DNA of 14,541 bases. It comes from Merdicola sp048393175 (GTDB lineage: Bacteria; Bacillota; Clostridia; TANB77; CAG-508). Position 1 is the first letter of the stretch; the number at the start of each line of letters is the position of its first letter. Both the position numbers and the translations under genes were made by a program. The stretch is from the NCBI GenBank assembly GCA_048393175.1, contig DBFJJM010000092.1:1-14541 (forward strand), written 5' to 3'. The notes under the pieces were generated by a model. It saw nothing but the letters and a program-made list of their open reading frames with translations. It searched no databases and was not told the origin of the DNA. Of this stretch, positions 1-6,318 are shown piece by piece.

Positions 1-20
1 AGGGTATAAGAGACCCCTAG

Positions 21-29
21 TTATCCACA
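21..29 (+). promoter_or_regulatory. DnaA box 1 (perfect TTATCCACA)
   Basis: The sequence is TTATCCACA, identical to the high-affinity bacterial DnaA box. It is followed directly by a GAAC-N4-GTTC palindrome. It is the most terminal of four boxes. Confidence 0.7.
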
Positions 30-41
30 GAACATTTGTTC
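30..41. promoter_or_regulatory. LexA-type (SOS) box 1
   Basis: GAACATTTGTTC is a dyad matching the Gram-positive LexA core GAAC-N4-GTTC. It abuts DnaA box 1 with no gap. It lies more than 200 bases from the nearest recognisable promoter, so simple promoter occlusion is not obvious. Binding is inferred from the motif only. Confidence 0.5.
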
Positions 42-84
42 CCCATTAACAAATCCTACAGCCTCAAGGGTTTCAGACGAAAAG

Positions 85-116
85 TTATCCACATAGTTAT
101 CCACAAGTTATCCACA
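85..116 (+). promoter_or_regulatory. Tandem cluster of three perfect DnaA boxes
   Basis: Perfect TTATCCACA occurs at 85-93, 97-105 and 108-116. Start-to-start spacing is 12 and 11 bases, about one helical turn, so the boxes face the same side of the DNA, as in chromosomal oriC arrays. An AT-rich stretch follows at 180-270, which resembles the arrangement of boxes next to an unwinding region. No DnaA gene is in the window; the host protein would be the partner. Confidence 0.7.
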
Positions 117-128
117 GAACATTCGTTC
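117..128. promoter_or_regulatory. LexA-type (SOS) box 2
   Basis: GAACATTCGTTC again has the GAAC-N4-GTTC core and directly follows the last DnaA box, repeating the composite unit seen at 21-41. A degenerate third copy (GAACAATTATTC, one core base off) lies at 157-168 and is therefore also present at the right end. Confidence 0.5.
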
Positions 129-156
129 GGTAAACCGATTATGTAAATCATACTCC

Positions 157-269
157 GAACAATTATTCTGTAAAGTAATTAACATAATACATATATACAT
201 ATATACATTTTGTATTATAAATATTTTAAAAATTTTTGTAAATACTATTGACAATTAATATAATTTGTA
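157..269 (+). repeat. Inverted terminal repeat, left copy
   Basis: This stretch is the reverse complement of 14429-14541. The first 81 bases (157-237) are identical, and the whole 113 bases differ at only four positions (238, 239, 254, 261). It contains a short tandem of ACATATAT units near 189-208 and the -35 box of the left promoter. Inverted terminal repeats are the hallmark of protein-primed linear genomes; phi29 itself has only a few bases of repeat, so this one is long for the group. Because the right copy runs to the last base of the window, the full repeat may extend further outward and include 1-156. Confidence 0.93.
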
Positions 270-276
270 TTAGAAT
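248..276 (+). promoter_or_regulatory. Left promoter, sigma-70 type
   Basis: A perfect -35 TTGACA (248-253), a 17-base spacer and a -10 TAGAAT (271-276) give a strong rightward promoter with a start near 283. It should drive the replication and packaging arm. The same promoter occurs at the right end in mirror orientation, so both arms are probably expressed together early in infection. Confidence 0.88.
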
Positions 277-282
277 AAAATT

Positions 283-416
283 GTCGAAAGGAGATAGGAA
301 GTAACCTATCATAAAAAATAAAACGGTACTAACCTTTTGAATGGTTGTAAGAGGTAGGGAAAAATATAAATAAATTTAGCGGGTTGCAACCTAATAGCAA
401 GAAAGAAGGATTTTTT
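283..416 (+). promoter_or_regulatory. Structured 5' leader of the left operon
   Basis: About 130 transcribed bases precede the first gene. They contain a perfect 6-bp hairpin (GATAGG at 293-298 with CCTATC at 305-310), a weaker dyad around 330-346 (AACC with GGTT) and the palindrome GGTTGCAACC (382-391). An AAAGGAGAT at 287-295 is shared with the right end, where it serves as a ribosome site, but here no start codon follows it. This may be a plain leader, a regulatory element or a small RNA. phi29 makes its packaging RNA from a terminal region, but I see no sequence proof of that here. Confidence 0.35.
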
Positions 417-731
417 ATGAATAAAATTGAATTAATGGGAAGATTAGTAAATGATGTAGAACTAATGAAAGGAAAAACTATTGATTATTCAAAATTTACA
501 ATTGCAGTTAAAAGAAAAGGAAAAGATGAAGTAGATTTTATTAATTGTACTGCATTTGGAAAAGTTGCGGAAGCAATTGTAAAATATACTGAAAAAGGCA
601 ATAGAATAATTGTTGAAGGGTCAATTCAGATTGAAAAATATGAAACAAAAGAAGGAAATAAGTCAACCACATTTAATGTAATAGTTAATGATTTTTATTT
701 TGTAGATTTTAAACAAAAAAAGGGTGAATAA
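417..731 (+). CDS. ssb: Single-stranded DNA-binding protein (OB fold)
   Basis: This encodes a 104-residue SSB-family protein. The N-terminus MNKIELMGRLVND, the central strand DFINCTAFGKVAEAI and the late EGSIQIEKYE segment are typical of bacterial and phage SSB OB folds. It is shorter than cellular SSBs and ends right after the fold, without the acidic C-terminal tail that recruits partner proteins. It would coat the displaced strand during protein-primed strand-displacement replication. I chose the ATG at 417 because AAAGAAGGA (402-410) is well placed before it; a TTG at 384 in the same frame has no ribosome site. It is the first gene of the left operon, two bases before the next one. Confidence 0.93.
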   Translation: MNKIELMGRLVNDVELMKGKTIDYSKFTIAVKRKGKDEVDFINCTAFGKVAEAIVKYTEKGNRIIVEGSIQIEKYETKEGNKSTTFNVIVNDFYFVDFKQKKGE

Positions 732-733
732 AA

Positions 734-1309
734 ATGAAAAAAGAAATGACAAATGAAGAAAAGGAATTATATAATGATTTAAAAATGTTAGTAAAAAGAG
801 CAAATCAAAGATTAGTAAGATTAGAAAGGTTAACAAGTGAAAAAGATTCTTTTTCTGCAAAACAATTATTTGATTATTTATCATCTGAAAAATTAAAAGC
901 AGTTACAAAAACAAATAGAATAAAAACAGAGAATTTCAATTTAGAGCAAATGGAAGCAATAAAAAGTGCTGTTGAAAATTTCTTAGATAAAGATAGTTTA
1001 TCTACTGTAAGTAATATTAAAAAATATAAAGCAAAAGTTGAAAAAGCTATTGGTACTAAAGTATCATTTAAGGATTTATCTTCTATATATAAAGCAAGAG
1101 ATTTATGGAAATGGTCAGAGGATCAATATGGTTCAGCATTTTGGACAGATTTTGCACCGAGAATATTAGAACAAGATAAAAATGAATGGATTGAATTTGC
1201 TGAAACATATTCACAAGAAGGTAATGACTTAGAGTTAAAAGAAAAATTATCACAAATTTACGATTATATACAAAAGCATGGAATTAAAGGGGCGATTAAT
1301 TTTGATTAA
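734..1309 (+). CDS. Probable terminal protein for protein-primed replication
   Basis: This is a 191-residue, highly charged protein rich in Lys and Glu, with no signal peptide or membrane segment. It has an N-terminal helical region (residues 5-36, including ANQRLVRLERL) and a Trp-rich stretch around residues 125-153. I do not recognise a catalytic domain. The assignment as terminal protein, the protein that primes synthesis through a Ser, Thr or Tyr hydroxyl and stays linked to the 5' end, rests on position. In protein-primed phages this gene usually sits just before the polymerase, the size is in the range for the family, and the reading frame overlaps the polymerase start by eight bases, suggesting translational coupling. 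The priming residue cannot be named. An alternative is an unrelated early DNA-binding protein. Confidence 0.5.
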   Translation: MKKEMTNEEKELYNDLKMLVKRANQRLVRLERLTSEKDSFSAKQLFDYLSSEKLKAVTKTNRIKTENFNLEQMEAIKSAVENFLDKDSLSTVSNIKKYKAKVEKAIGTKVSFKDLSSIYKARDLWKWSEDQYGSAFWTDFAPRILEQDKNEWIEFAETYSQEGNDLELKEKLSQIYDYIQKHGIKGAINFD

Positions 1310-3362
1310 ATGGGATAAATATAGAAGTCATATTGTAGACAAGAAAAATAAAAAAGATGAAGTTTTTGATAATACAATATATACGTTTGATATTGAAACA
1401 ACATCGTATATAATATTAGATGGAAAGCAATATGAAACAGAAAAATATTTATCCTTTACAGAAGAAGAAAAAGAAAGATGTGTTTTCATGTCAAACATGT
1501 ATATTTGGATGTTTGGTATTAATGAATTGGTATACTATGGTAGAACATGGGAAGAATTTATTCAATTTTTAAATCTATTAGAAAATTCTACATCTGGAAT
1601 AAAAAAATATGTATTTGTACATAATTTATCATTTGAATTTAATTTTTTGCGAAATATAATAAAATTCAAAAGTGTATTTTCAAGAAAAACTAGAAAAGTA
1701 ATAAAATGTGAAGTATTAGATTATAATATCGAATTTAGATGTACTTATTATATGACAAATGTAAAACTTGAACGTTTACCAGAATTATATAATTTACCTG
1801 TTCAGAAGTTAAGTGGTACATTAGATTACACCAAAATAAGACATTCCGAATCATATTTATCAAGAGATGAATTACAATATTGTGAAAATGATTGTTTAGT
1901 TATATATTATTATATAAAGTTACAATTAGAACAATTTAAAAATGTAAATAGATTACCACTTACTTCGACAGGGTTTGTACGTAAGGAATTAAAATCAAGA
2001 ATTTATAGAAATTATAAATATAAAAATAAAGTAAAACGTGCAATAAATACTAATGGTCACATATTTAATCTACTTGAAAGTGCATTTATGCGGTGGGTAT
2101 ACTCATGCAAATTGGACTAAATCAGGTAGAATAATAAAAAATGTTACAAGTTATGATTTTACTTCGAGTTATCCTTTTTGTATGCTCACACGGAAAATAT
2201 CCGTGTTCAGAGTTCAAAAAATGTAATATAAAAAATATATCACAAATTTTAGATTGTTTTTGTTATATAATAAAAGTGACATTCTTTGGAATTCGTTGTA
2301 AATACTGGAATAATTTTATTTCATCATCAAAATGTTTATATATAAAAAATGGAAAATATGATAATGGTAGAATAATTTCAGCTGATGAAATACAAATTGT
2401 ACTTACTGATATAGATTTAAAATTTATATTTGATACACATATAGTTGATAAATACGAATTTAATGAAGTTTATTGGTCAAGAAAAGATTATTTACCTAAA
2501 GAATTGATAGAATTTATACTAGAAAAATATGAAAATAAAACAAAATTTAAAGGTGTTGAAGGTAAAGAAGTAGAATACGCACTAGAAAAACGGAAAATTT
2601 AATAGTATCTATGGAATGTGCGTTACAAATGAGATTAGGGATAATGTAATTTATGATAATATAAAATGGAATGAATTGGAGCTTACGAATGACGAAATAA
2701 TAGAAAAATTAAATGAACAAAAAGAAAATCCATTTTTATCGTATTCCTATGGGGTATTCGTAACCGCATATGCAAGATATAATTTACTTTCAAATTTAGT
2801 AAAACTTGATAATAAAGTAATTTATTCAGATACAGATTCTTTAAAATTAGAAGAAGGTTTTGACATAAAAGTAATTGAGGATTATAATAAAAATGTATTA
2901 GAAAAAATTGAAAAGGTTTCAAAGGATTTAAAATTACCAATTGAAAAATTTAGTCCTATTGATAAATATGGAAAAGAACATACAATTGGGCTATTTGATT
3001 TTGATGGATTTTATAAAGAGTTTAAAACATTAGGAGCAAAAAAATATTCATATATAGATAAAGATAATAATATTCATATCACAGTTTCTGGAGTACCTAA
3101 AAAAGGTTCTACTGCTTTAAAAAATCTAGATGAATTTAGAAATGATTTTATTTTTGAATATAAATATACAGGTAAAAACTTAATAGTATATAATGACGAA
3201 CAACAAGAATTTAATCTTTCAGATTATGATGGAATAAAATATTTAGTAAAAGATAGATATGGAATTTGTATTATTCCAACCACTTATAAATTAGGTATTT
3301 CAGATGATTATGCGAATTTAATAAGTGATGAAAGTTCAAAACATGCAATATTTAAAGAGTGA
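1302..3362 (+). CDS. Protein-primed family B DNA polymerase, split by three +1 shifts at CGG codons
   Basis: This is a phi29-type polymerase of about 685 residues once three +1 shifts are made. Exonuclease motifs are DIETT (D30, E32), HNLSFEFNF and YCENDC. Polymerase motif A is YDFTSSYP (D285), motif B is KFNSIYG (from 431), motif C is YSDTDS (D509, D511), followed by a GAKKYSY KxY-type motif. No single frame encodes it: frame 1302-2090 stops at 2120, 2095-2190 is in the next frame, 2195-2590 in the third, and 2595-3362 back in the first. Each change is at an in-frame CGG (2091, 2191, 2591), and dropping the C rejoins the conserved sequence. The start is probably TTG 1302, with AAAGGGG at 1286-1292; an in-frame ATG at 1278 lacks a ribosome site. 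A standard annotation would call this a pseudogene. I think it is functional, because the sequence between the shift sites is well conserved and no other polymerase is present. Confidence 0.9.
2091..2094 (+). other. +1 recoding site 1 in DNA polymerase (CGGT)
   Basis: The in-frame codons run GCA TTT ATG CGG and then reach TAA at 2118-2120. Reading CGGT as one residue gives AFM-G-GYTHAN, which matches the Gly-Gly of the phi29-type AYRGGF segment before motif A. The preceding codon is ATG. Confidence 0.85.
2191..2194 (+). other. +1 recoding site 2 in DNA polymerase (CGGA)
   Basis: In the frame that encodes motif A, ATG CTC ACA is followed by CGG; without a shift, translation stops at 2224-2226. 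Reading CGGA as one residue continues into KYPCSEFKK, the expected continuation after motif A. The preceding codon is ACA. Confidence 0.85.
2591..2594 (+). other. +1 recoding site 3 in DNA polymerase (CGGA)
   Basis: GCA CTA GAA AAA is followed by in-frame CGG, then AAA ATT TAA (stop at 2600-2602). Reading CGGA as one residue gives ALEK-G-KFNSIYG, which restores motif B. The preceding codon is AAA. Confidence 0.87.
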
Positions 3363-3370
3363 GGTGAAAT

Positions 3371-3562
3371 ATGGAAGATTTAAAATATATCAAGAAATTT
3401 TCGAAAATATCAATTTCGGGAATTTGTGAAAAAAATAAAATAAACAGAGCGAATTTATTAAATAATAAAAGTACAAAGAAAAATGCGAAAATAGTTCGCG
3501 AGGAAATAGAATCGGAAATTGCAAAATTATATTTAAAGGAAGATGACAATGGGGAATGTTAA
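3371..3562 (+). CDS. Small basic protein of unknown function, possibly HTH-like
   Basis: This 63-residue protein begins at ATG 3371 behind GAGGTG (3361-3366). It is Lys-rich, and the middle (ISGICEKNKINRANLLN, about residues 15-31) looks like a short helix-turn-helix, followed by a charged helix with repeated Glu and Lys. I do not recognise a named family. It lies between the polymerase and the packaging ATPase and overlaps the start of the latter by 14 bases, so the two are probably co-translated. A DNA-binding or regulatory role is a guess from the helix pattern only. Confidence 0.6.
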   Translation: MEDLKYIKKFSKISISGICEKNKINRANLLNNKSTKKNAKIVREEIESEIAKLYLKEDDNGEC

Positions 3563-4637
3563 ACAAATTCATTATAATATGGATAATATTGATAAAATTG
3601 GTGCAAGATTTAATTTAATATATGGCGAGCGTTCGAATGGAAAAAGCTATCAAGTAAAACATAAAAAAGGTGTTGAAAAATATTTAAAAACAGGAAAACG
3701 TTTTATCTTATTGCGAAGATGGAAAGAAGAGATAACAACTGAAAAAATAGAGCAATACTTTGCTGATGTTGATGTTGCAAAAATAACAAATGGAGAGTAT
3801 AATTGTATTACAGTATACAAAAAAAATCTTTTTTTATCAAAATATGATGAAGAAACGAGAAAAACAAAACGTGGTGAAAAAATAGGTTATGTTTTAGCTT
3901 TATCTACTGAACAGAATTATGCAGGAGCAAGTTATTTAGATGTCGAGGATATTATATTCGAAGAATTTATGTCAAGAAATATTTATTTACCTAATGAGGC
4001 AAATAAATTGATGAATCTATATGCAACAGTAGACCGTAAAAGATTAACAACCAGATTATGGTTAGTAGGAAATACAATATCAAGAGTATGTCCTTACATA
4101 AATGATTGGAATTTGCACGAAATAATAAGCAATCAAAAACAAGGTACAATTGTAACAAAAGAGATATCAGATAGTGAAGAAAATAAAGTAATAATTGCAC
4201 TTGAATATTGTAAGTCAACAAATCAAACATCGGGAACAATAGGAACAAACGCAAAAATGATAAACACAGGAGCTTGGGAAACAGCTCCACAACCACATTT
4301 ACCAAAATCATATAATAATTATGATTGTTTATATCGTTTTGGTTTTCAATATCAAGGATTCAAATTTTTATGTGAATATTTAATGGATAAAGAAATAAAA
4401 AAAGATGCAATATGGTTTATACGTCCATATCATAAAGAATTTTCAAATAAAATAATTGTATTTTCTGATAGTATAAAAGTATCGAGATACTGGCAAAGAG
4501 ATATATATAATATATCAATTAAAAATGATAAACTTCGTAACTTGTTTATGACGTTCAAAGAAAACAAAATATTTTATTCAAATGATATGTGCGGAACAGA
4601 TTTCAAACAGGTTATAGATTTTCAAATTAGGAGGTAA
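3549..4637 (+). CDS. DNA packaging ATPase (phi29 gp16-like encapsidation protein)
   Basis: This 362-residue protein has a Walker A loop GERSNGKS at residues 26-33 close to the N-terminus and a hydrophobic-acidic Walker B-like segment DVEDIIFEEF at about 131-140. This is the arrangement of the phi29 gp16 packaging motor, and the length is close to that of gp16. It would pump the linear genome into the prohead through the connector encoded at 8749-9621. The start at 3549 is preferred because AAAGGA (3535-3540) is then eight bases away; an ATG at 3543 would leave only two. The end overlaps the AGGAGG of the next gene (4629-4634), so expression is coupled to the tail knob. All in-frame Arg codons are non-CGG. 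Confidence 0.93.
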   Translation: MGNVKQIHYNMDNIDKIGARFNLIYGERSNGKSYQVKHKKGVEKYLKTGKRFILLRRWKEEITTEKIEQYFADVDVAKITNGEYNCITVYKKNLFLSKYDEETRKTKRGEKIGYVLALSTEQNYAGASYLDVEDIIFEEFMSRNIYLPNEANKLMNLYATVDRKRLTTRLWLVGNTISRVCPYINDWNLHEIISNQKQGTIVTKEISDSEENKVIIALEYCKSTNQTSGTIGTNAKMINTGAWETAPQPHLPKSYNNYDCLYRFGFQYQGFKFLCEYLMDKEIKKDAIWFIRPYHKEFSNKIIVFSDSIKVSRYWQRDIYNISIKNDKLRNLFMTFKENKIFYSNDMCGTDFKQVIDFQIRR

Positions 4638-4640
4638 AAT

Positions 4641-6272
4641 ATGAATAGTCAAATTATATTAGTAAAAAATATAAATATTGACAAAGAGTACACAAACGTT
4701 TTAAATTACACAGAATCACAAATGCTTGCTTTGTGTAGAGCAAACGCAGTTGCGTCTGCTGACAACTATTCTTTTTTAAGACCAACAGGAACAATATTTG
4801 TAGGGTTTACTTATTCACAATGTATTCAAGCAAATTACATTGCTTTTCAAAATCCCGATTATTCAAACAAATGGTTTTTTGCTTGGATTGATGATGTTAT
4901 TTACAAAAGCGACAAAAATTGTGAACTTAAATTTACGATTGACGCGTGGTCGACTTGGTTTGATAAATGGACACCCAAAAAATGTTTTATTAATAGACAA
5001 CACGTAACAGATGACACAGTCGGTTTACACACTATTCCTGAAAATTTGGATATAGGAGATGTAATAGAAGAAAGTTTTGAGGCATTTCCTATTATTGATA
5101 CAGAAGAAGATAGAAACCAATTTTATTACGTGATAGAAGGTACTTATAATCCTATAACGGATAAGGATTATGTAGGAGTTACAAAAATAAATGGTTCTTT
5201 AACTGGTAGTTGGTATTTCTTATTTCCTGCATTTGAGGGCAGTGTAGGTTTACCAAACATTAATAATTTTCTAGGTCATGTCAACGAAAAAAATAAAATT
5301 GAAAGTATAAAAAATATGTTTATACTTCCTAAATTTTTGGTTGACGCAATAGGAACAACACATTATCAGACCAGTGGTCAAATTTTTGACAATTATGAGT
5401 TTTACTTATTAAATTCTTCTTCAAGAGCAGTTACATTAACATATAATTTTAATAAAATTAATTCTTTTAGTGATTATACACCAAAGAATAATAAATGTTT
5501 TGTTTATCCTATGAATTATATGATCATTAGTAATAATGTAGGTAATTATAATATATATAAGTATGAAGATTTTTATATTAATAATGAAATTGCAGAAAAT
5601 CCTAGCGTTGATGTTGAATGTTCTGTATCAATCGGCGGTTCAATTAGATTAGTTCCAAGAGGTTATAAAAATATTGATAAAAATTATAACGAAAGCATAC
5701 CACTTGCAAAATTTCCTACTTGTTCATGGAGTAGTGACGCTTTTACAAATTGGCTAACACAGAACGGCGTTAATATTGCAACATCTGTTTTAATAGCTGC
5801 TGCTGGTATAGGTTTATCTGTTGCAACAGCTGGAGCAGCGACGCCACTAGCGGCAGTAGGTGTTGGAGCGTTAATATCAACTGCGGGTGTAGCTGCAAAT
5901 ACAATTGGACAATTTAGAGAAGCGACTATGTTGCCGTCAATTTCGGGGGGCAATAATTCAGGTGATGTTAATTTTGCATCACGTTCTACATTTTTTAGTT
6001 TTCATCATATGAGAGCAAAAACAGAATATTTAAAAATTATTGACGACTATTTCACACGATTTGGATATAAAATTTGCAAATTAGAAAATCCAAACATTTC
6101 TGGTCGTAGATATTGGAATTATATTGAAATTGGCGGAAATGAAGAAATAGGAACAGGCGAAGTACCAAGCAAATTTATGGAAACAATAAACAACGCGTGT
6201 CGAAAAGGTGTAACTATATGGCATAATCACGCAAATGTTGGCAATTATAATCTTGATAATGTTATAGTATAG
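4641..6272 (+). CDS. Distal tail tube / tail knob protein (phi29 gp9-like)
   Basis: This 543-residue protein resembles the phi29-type tail knob. The N-terminal third has the family pattern (FLRPTGTIFVGF near residue 49 and KFTIDAWSTWF near 98). A long Ala/Gly-rich hydrophobic stretch runs from about residue 378 to 420 (SVLIAAAGIGLSV and onward). In phi29 gp9, hydrophobic loops plug the tail tube and are released to pierce the host membrane, so this stretch is likely the equivalent. It is the last gene on the plus strand, three bases after the ATPase stop. It is notable that a structural tail gene sits in the replication arm while all other virion genes are on the minus strand. Its stop codon overlaps the parS-like palindrome. 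Confidence 0.9.
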   Translation: MNSQIILVKNINIDKEYTNVLNYTESQMLALCRANAVASADNYSFLRPTGTIFVGFTYSQCIQANYIAFQNPDYSNKWFFAWIDDVIYKSDKNCELKFTIDAWSTWFDKWTPKKCFINRQHVTDDTVGLHTIPENLDIGDVIEESFEAFPIIDTEEDRNQFYYVIEGTYNPITDKDYVGVTKINGSLTGSWYFLFPAFEGSVGLPNINNFLGHVNEKNKIESIKNMFILPKFLVDAIGTTHYQTSGQIFDNYEFYLLNSSSRAVTLTYNFNKINSFSDYTPKNNKCFVYPMNYMIISNNVGNYNIYKYEDFYINNEIAENPSVDVECSVSIGGSIRLVPRGYKNIDKNYNESIPLAKFPTCSWSSDAFTNWLTQNGVNIATSVLIAAAGIGLSVATAGAATPLAAVGVGALISTAGVAANTIGQFREATMLPSISGGNNSGDVNFASRSTFFSFHHMRAKTEYLKIIDDYFTRFGYKICKLENPNISGRRYWNYIEIGGNEEIGTGEVPSKFMETINNACRKGVTIWHNHANVGNYNLDNVIV

Positions 6273-6286
6273 TTTCACGTGAAACA
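6271..6286. promoter_or_regulatory. parS-like ParB/Spo0J binding site
   Basis: AGTTTCACGTGAAACA matches the chromosomal parS consensus TGTTTCACGTGAAACA at 15 of 16 positions and contains its complete 14-base palindrome (6272-6285). It lies in the short gap between the two convergent arms, right at the stop codon of the tail knob gene. No ParB gene is present, so the host protein would be the reader. It could also fold as a hairpin and assist termination. Confidence 0.7.
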
Positions 6287-6288
6287 AA

Positions 6289-6318
6289 TAAAAGAGAGGA
6301 TATATATCCTCTCTTTTA
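6289..6318. terminator. Bidirectional terminator between the convergent arms
   Basis: This is a perfect 30-base palindrome with an AAAAGAGAGG arm and its complement CCTCTCTTTT, centred on ATATAT. The arms begin with A and end with T, so a stem plus a U-tract forms in both directions. It sits between the tail knob stop (6272) and the appendage stop (6316) and should end both operons. Confidence 0.9.

Larger units (their letters stand above)
1..156. other. Left-terminal non-coding segment with DnaA-box and LexA-box cluster
   Basis: No gene is visible here. The segment holds four perfect DnaA boxes, two GAAC-N4-GTTC palindromes and a small inverted repeat (CGGT-AA-ACCG at 128-137). A near-exact direct repeat of about 23 bases occurs at 19-41 and 106-128, differing at one base, and joins one DnaA box to one LexA-type box each time. 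The segment lies outside the repeat that is shared with the right end of the window. If the true genome ends are symmetrical, a copy is missing on the right because the window stops early. Whether base 1 is the real terminus cannot be told from sequence. Confidence 0.75.

Noticed and set aside
384..416. Upstream TTG start for SSB
   Set aside because: It would add 11 residues not typical of SSB, has no ribosome site, and overlaps the GGTTGCAACC palindrome; ATG 417 has a good site.
2091..2594. Sequencing or assembly errors as the cause of the frame breaks
   Set aside because: Not fully excluded without reads. However, errors would not choose only in-frame CGG, always +1, in two distant genes on opposite strands, while leaving dozens of out-of-frame CGGs unaffected.
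2141..2602. Separate gene starting at ATG 2141
   Set aside because: Its first 17 or so codons are the out-of-frame shadow of motif A; after 2194 it is the middle part of the polymerase. There is no ribosome site before the ATG.
1302..3362. DNA polymerase as a decayed pseudogene
   Set aside because: All three breaks are the same kind (+1 at in-frame CGG), catalytic motifs are intact on both sides of each break, there is no other polymerase, and a second gene shows the same rule.
2616..3362. Separate gene starting at ATG 2616
   Set aside because: This ATG is the Met after KFNSIYG of motif B. The frame is already open and homologous upstream of it, and no ribosome site is present.
5684..5953. 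Minus-strand open frame opposite the Ala/Gly-rich part of the tail knob
   Set aside because: It is a shadow frame caused by biased codons of the hydrophobic stretch; no ribosome site and no family.
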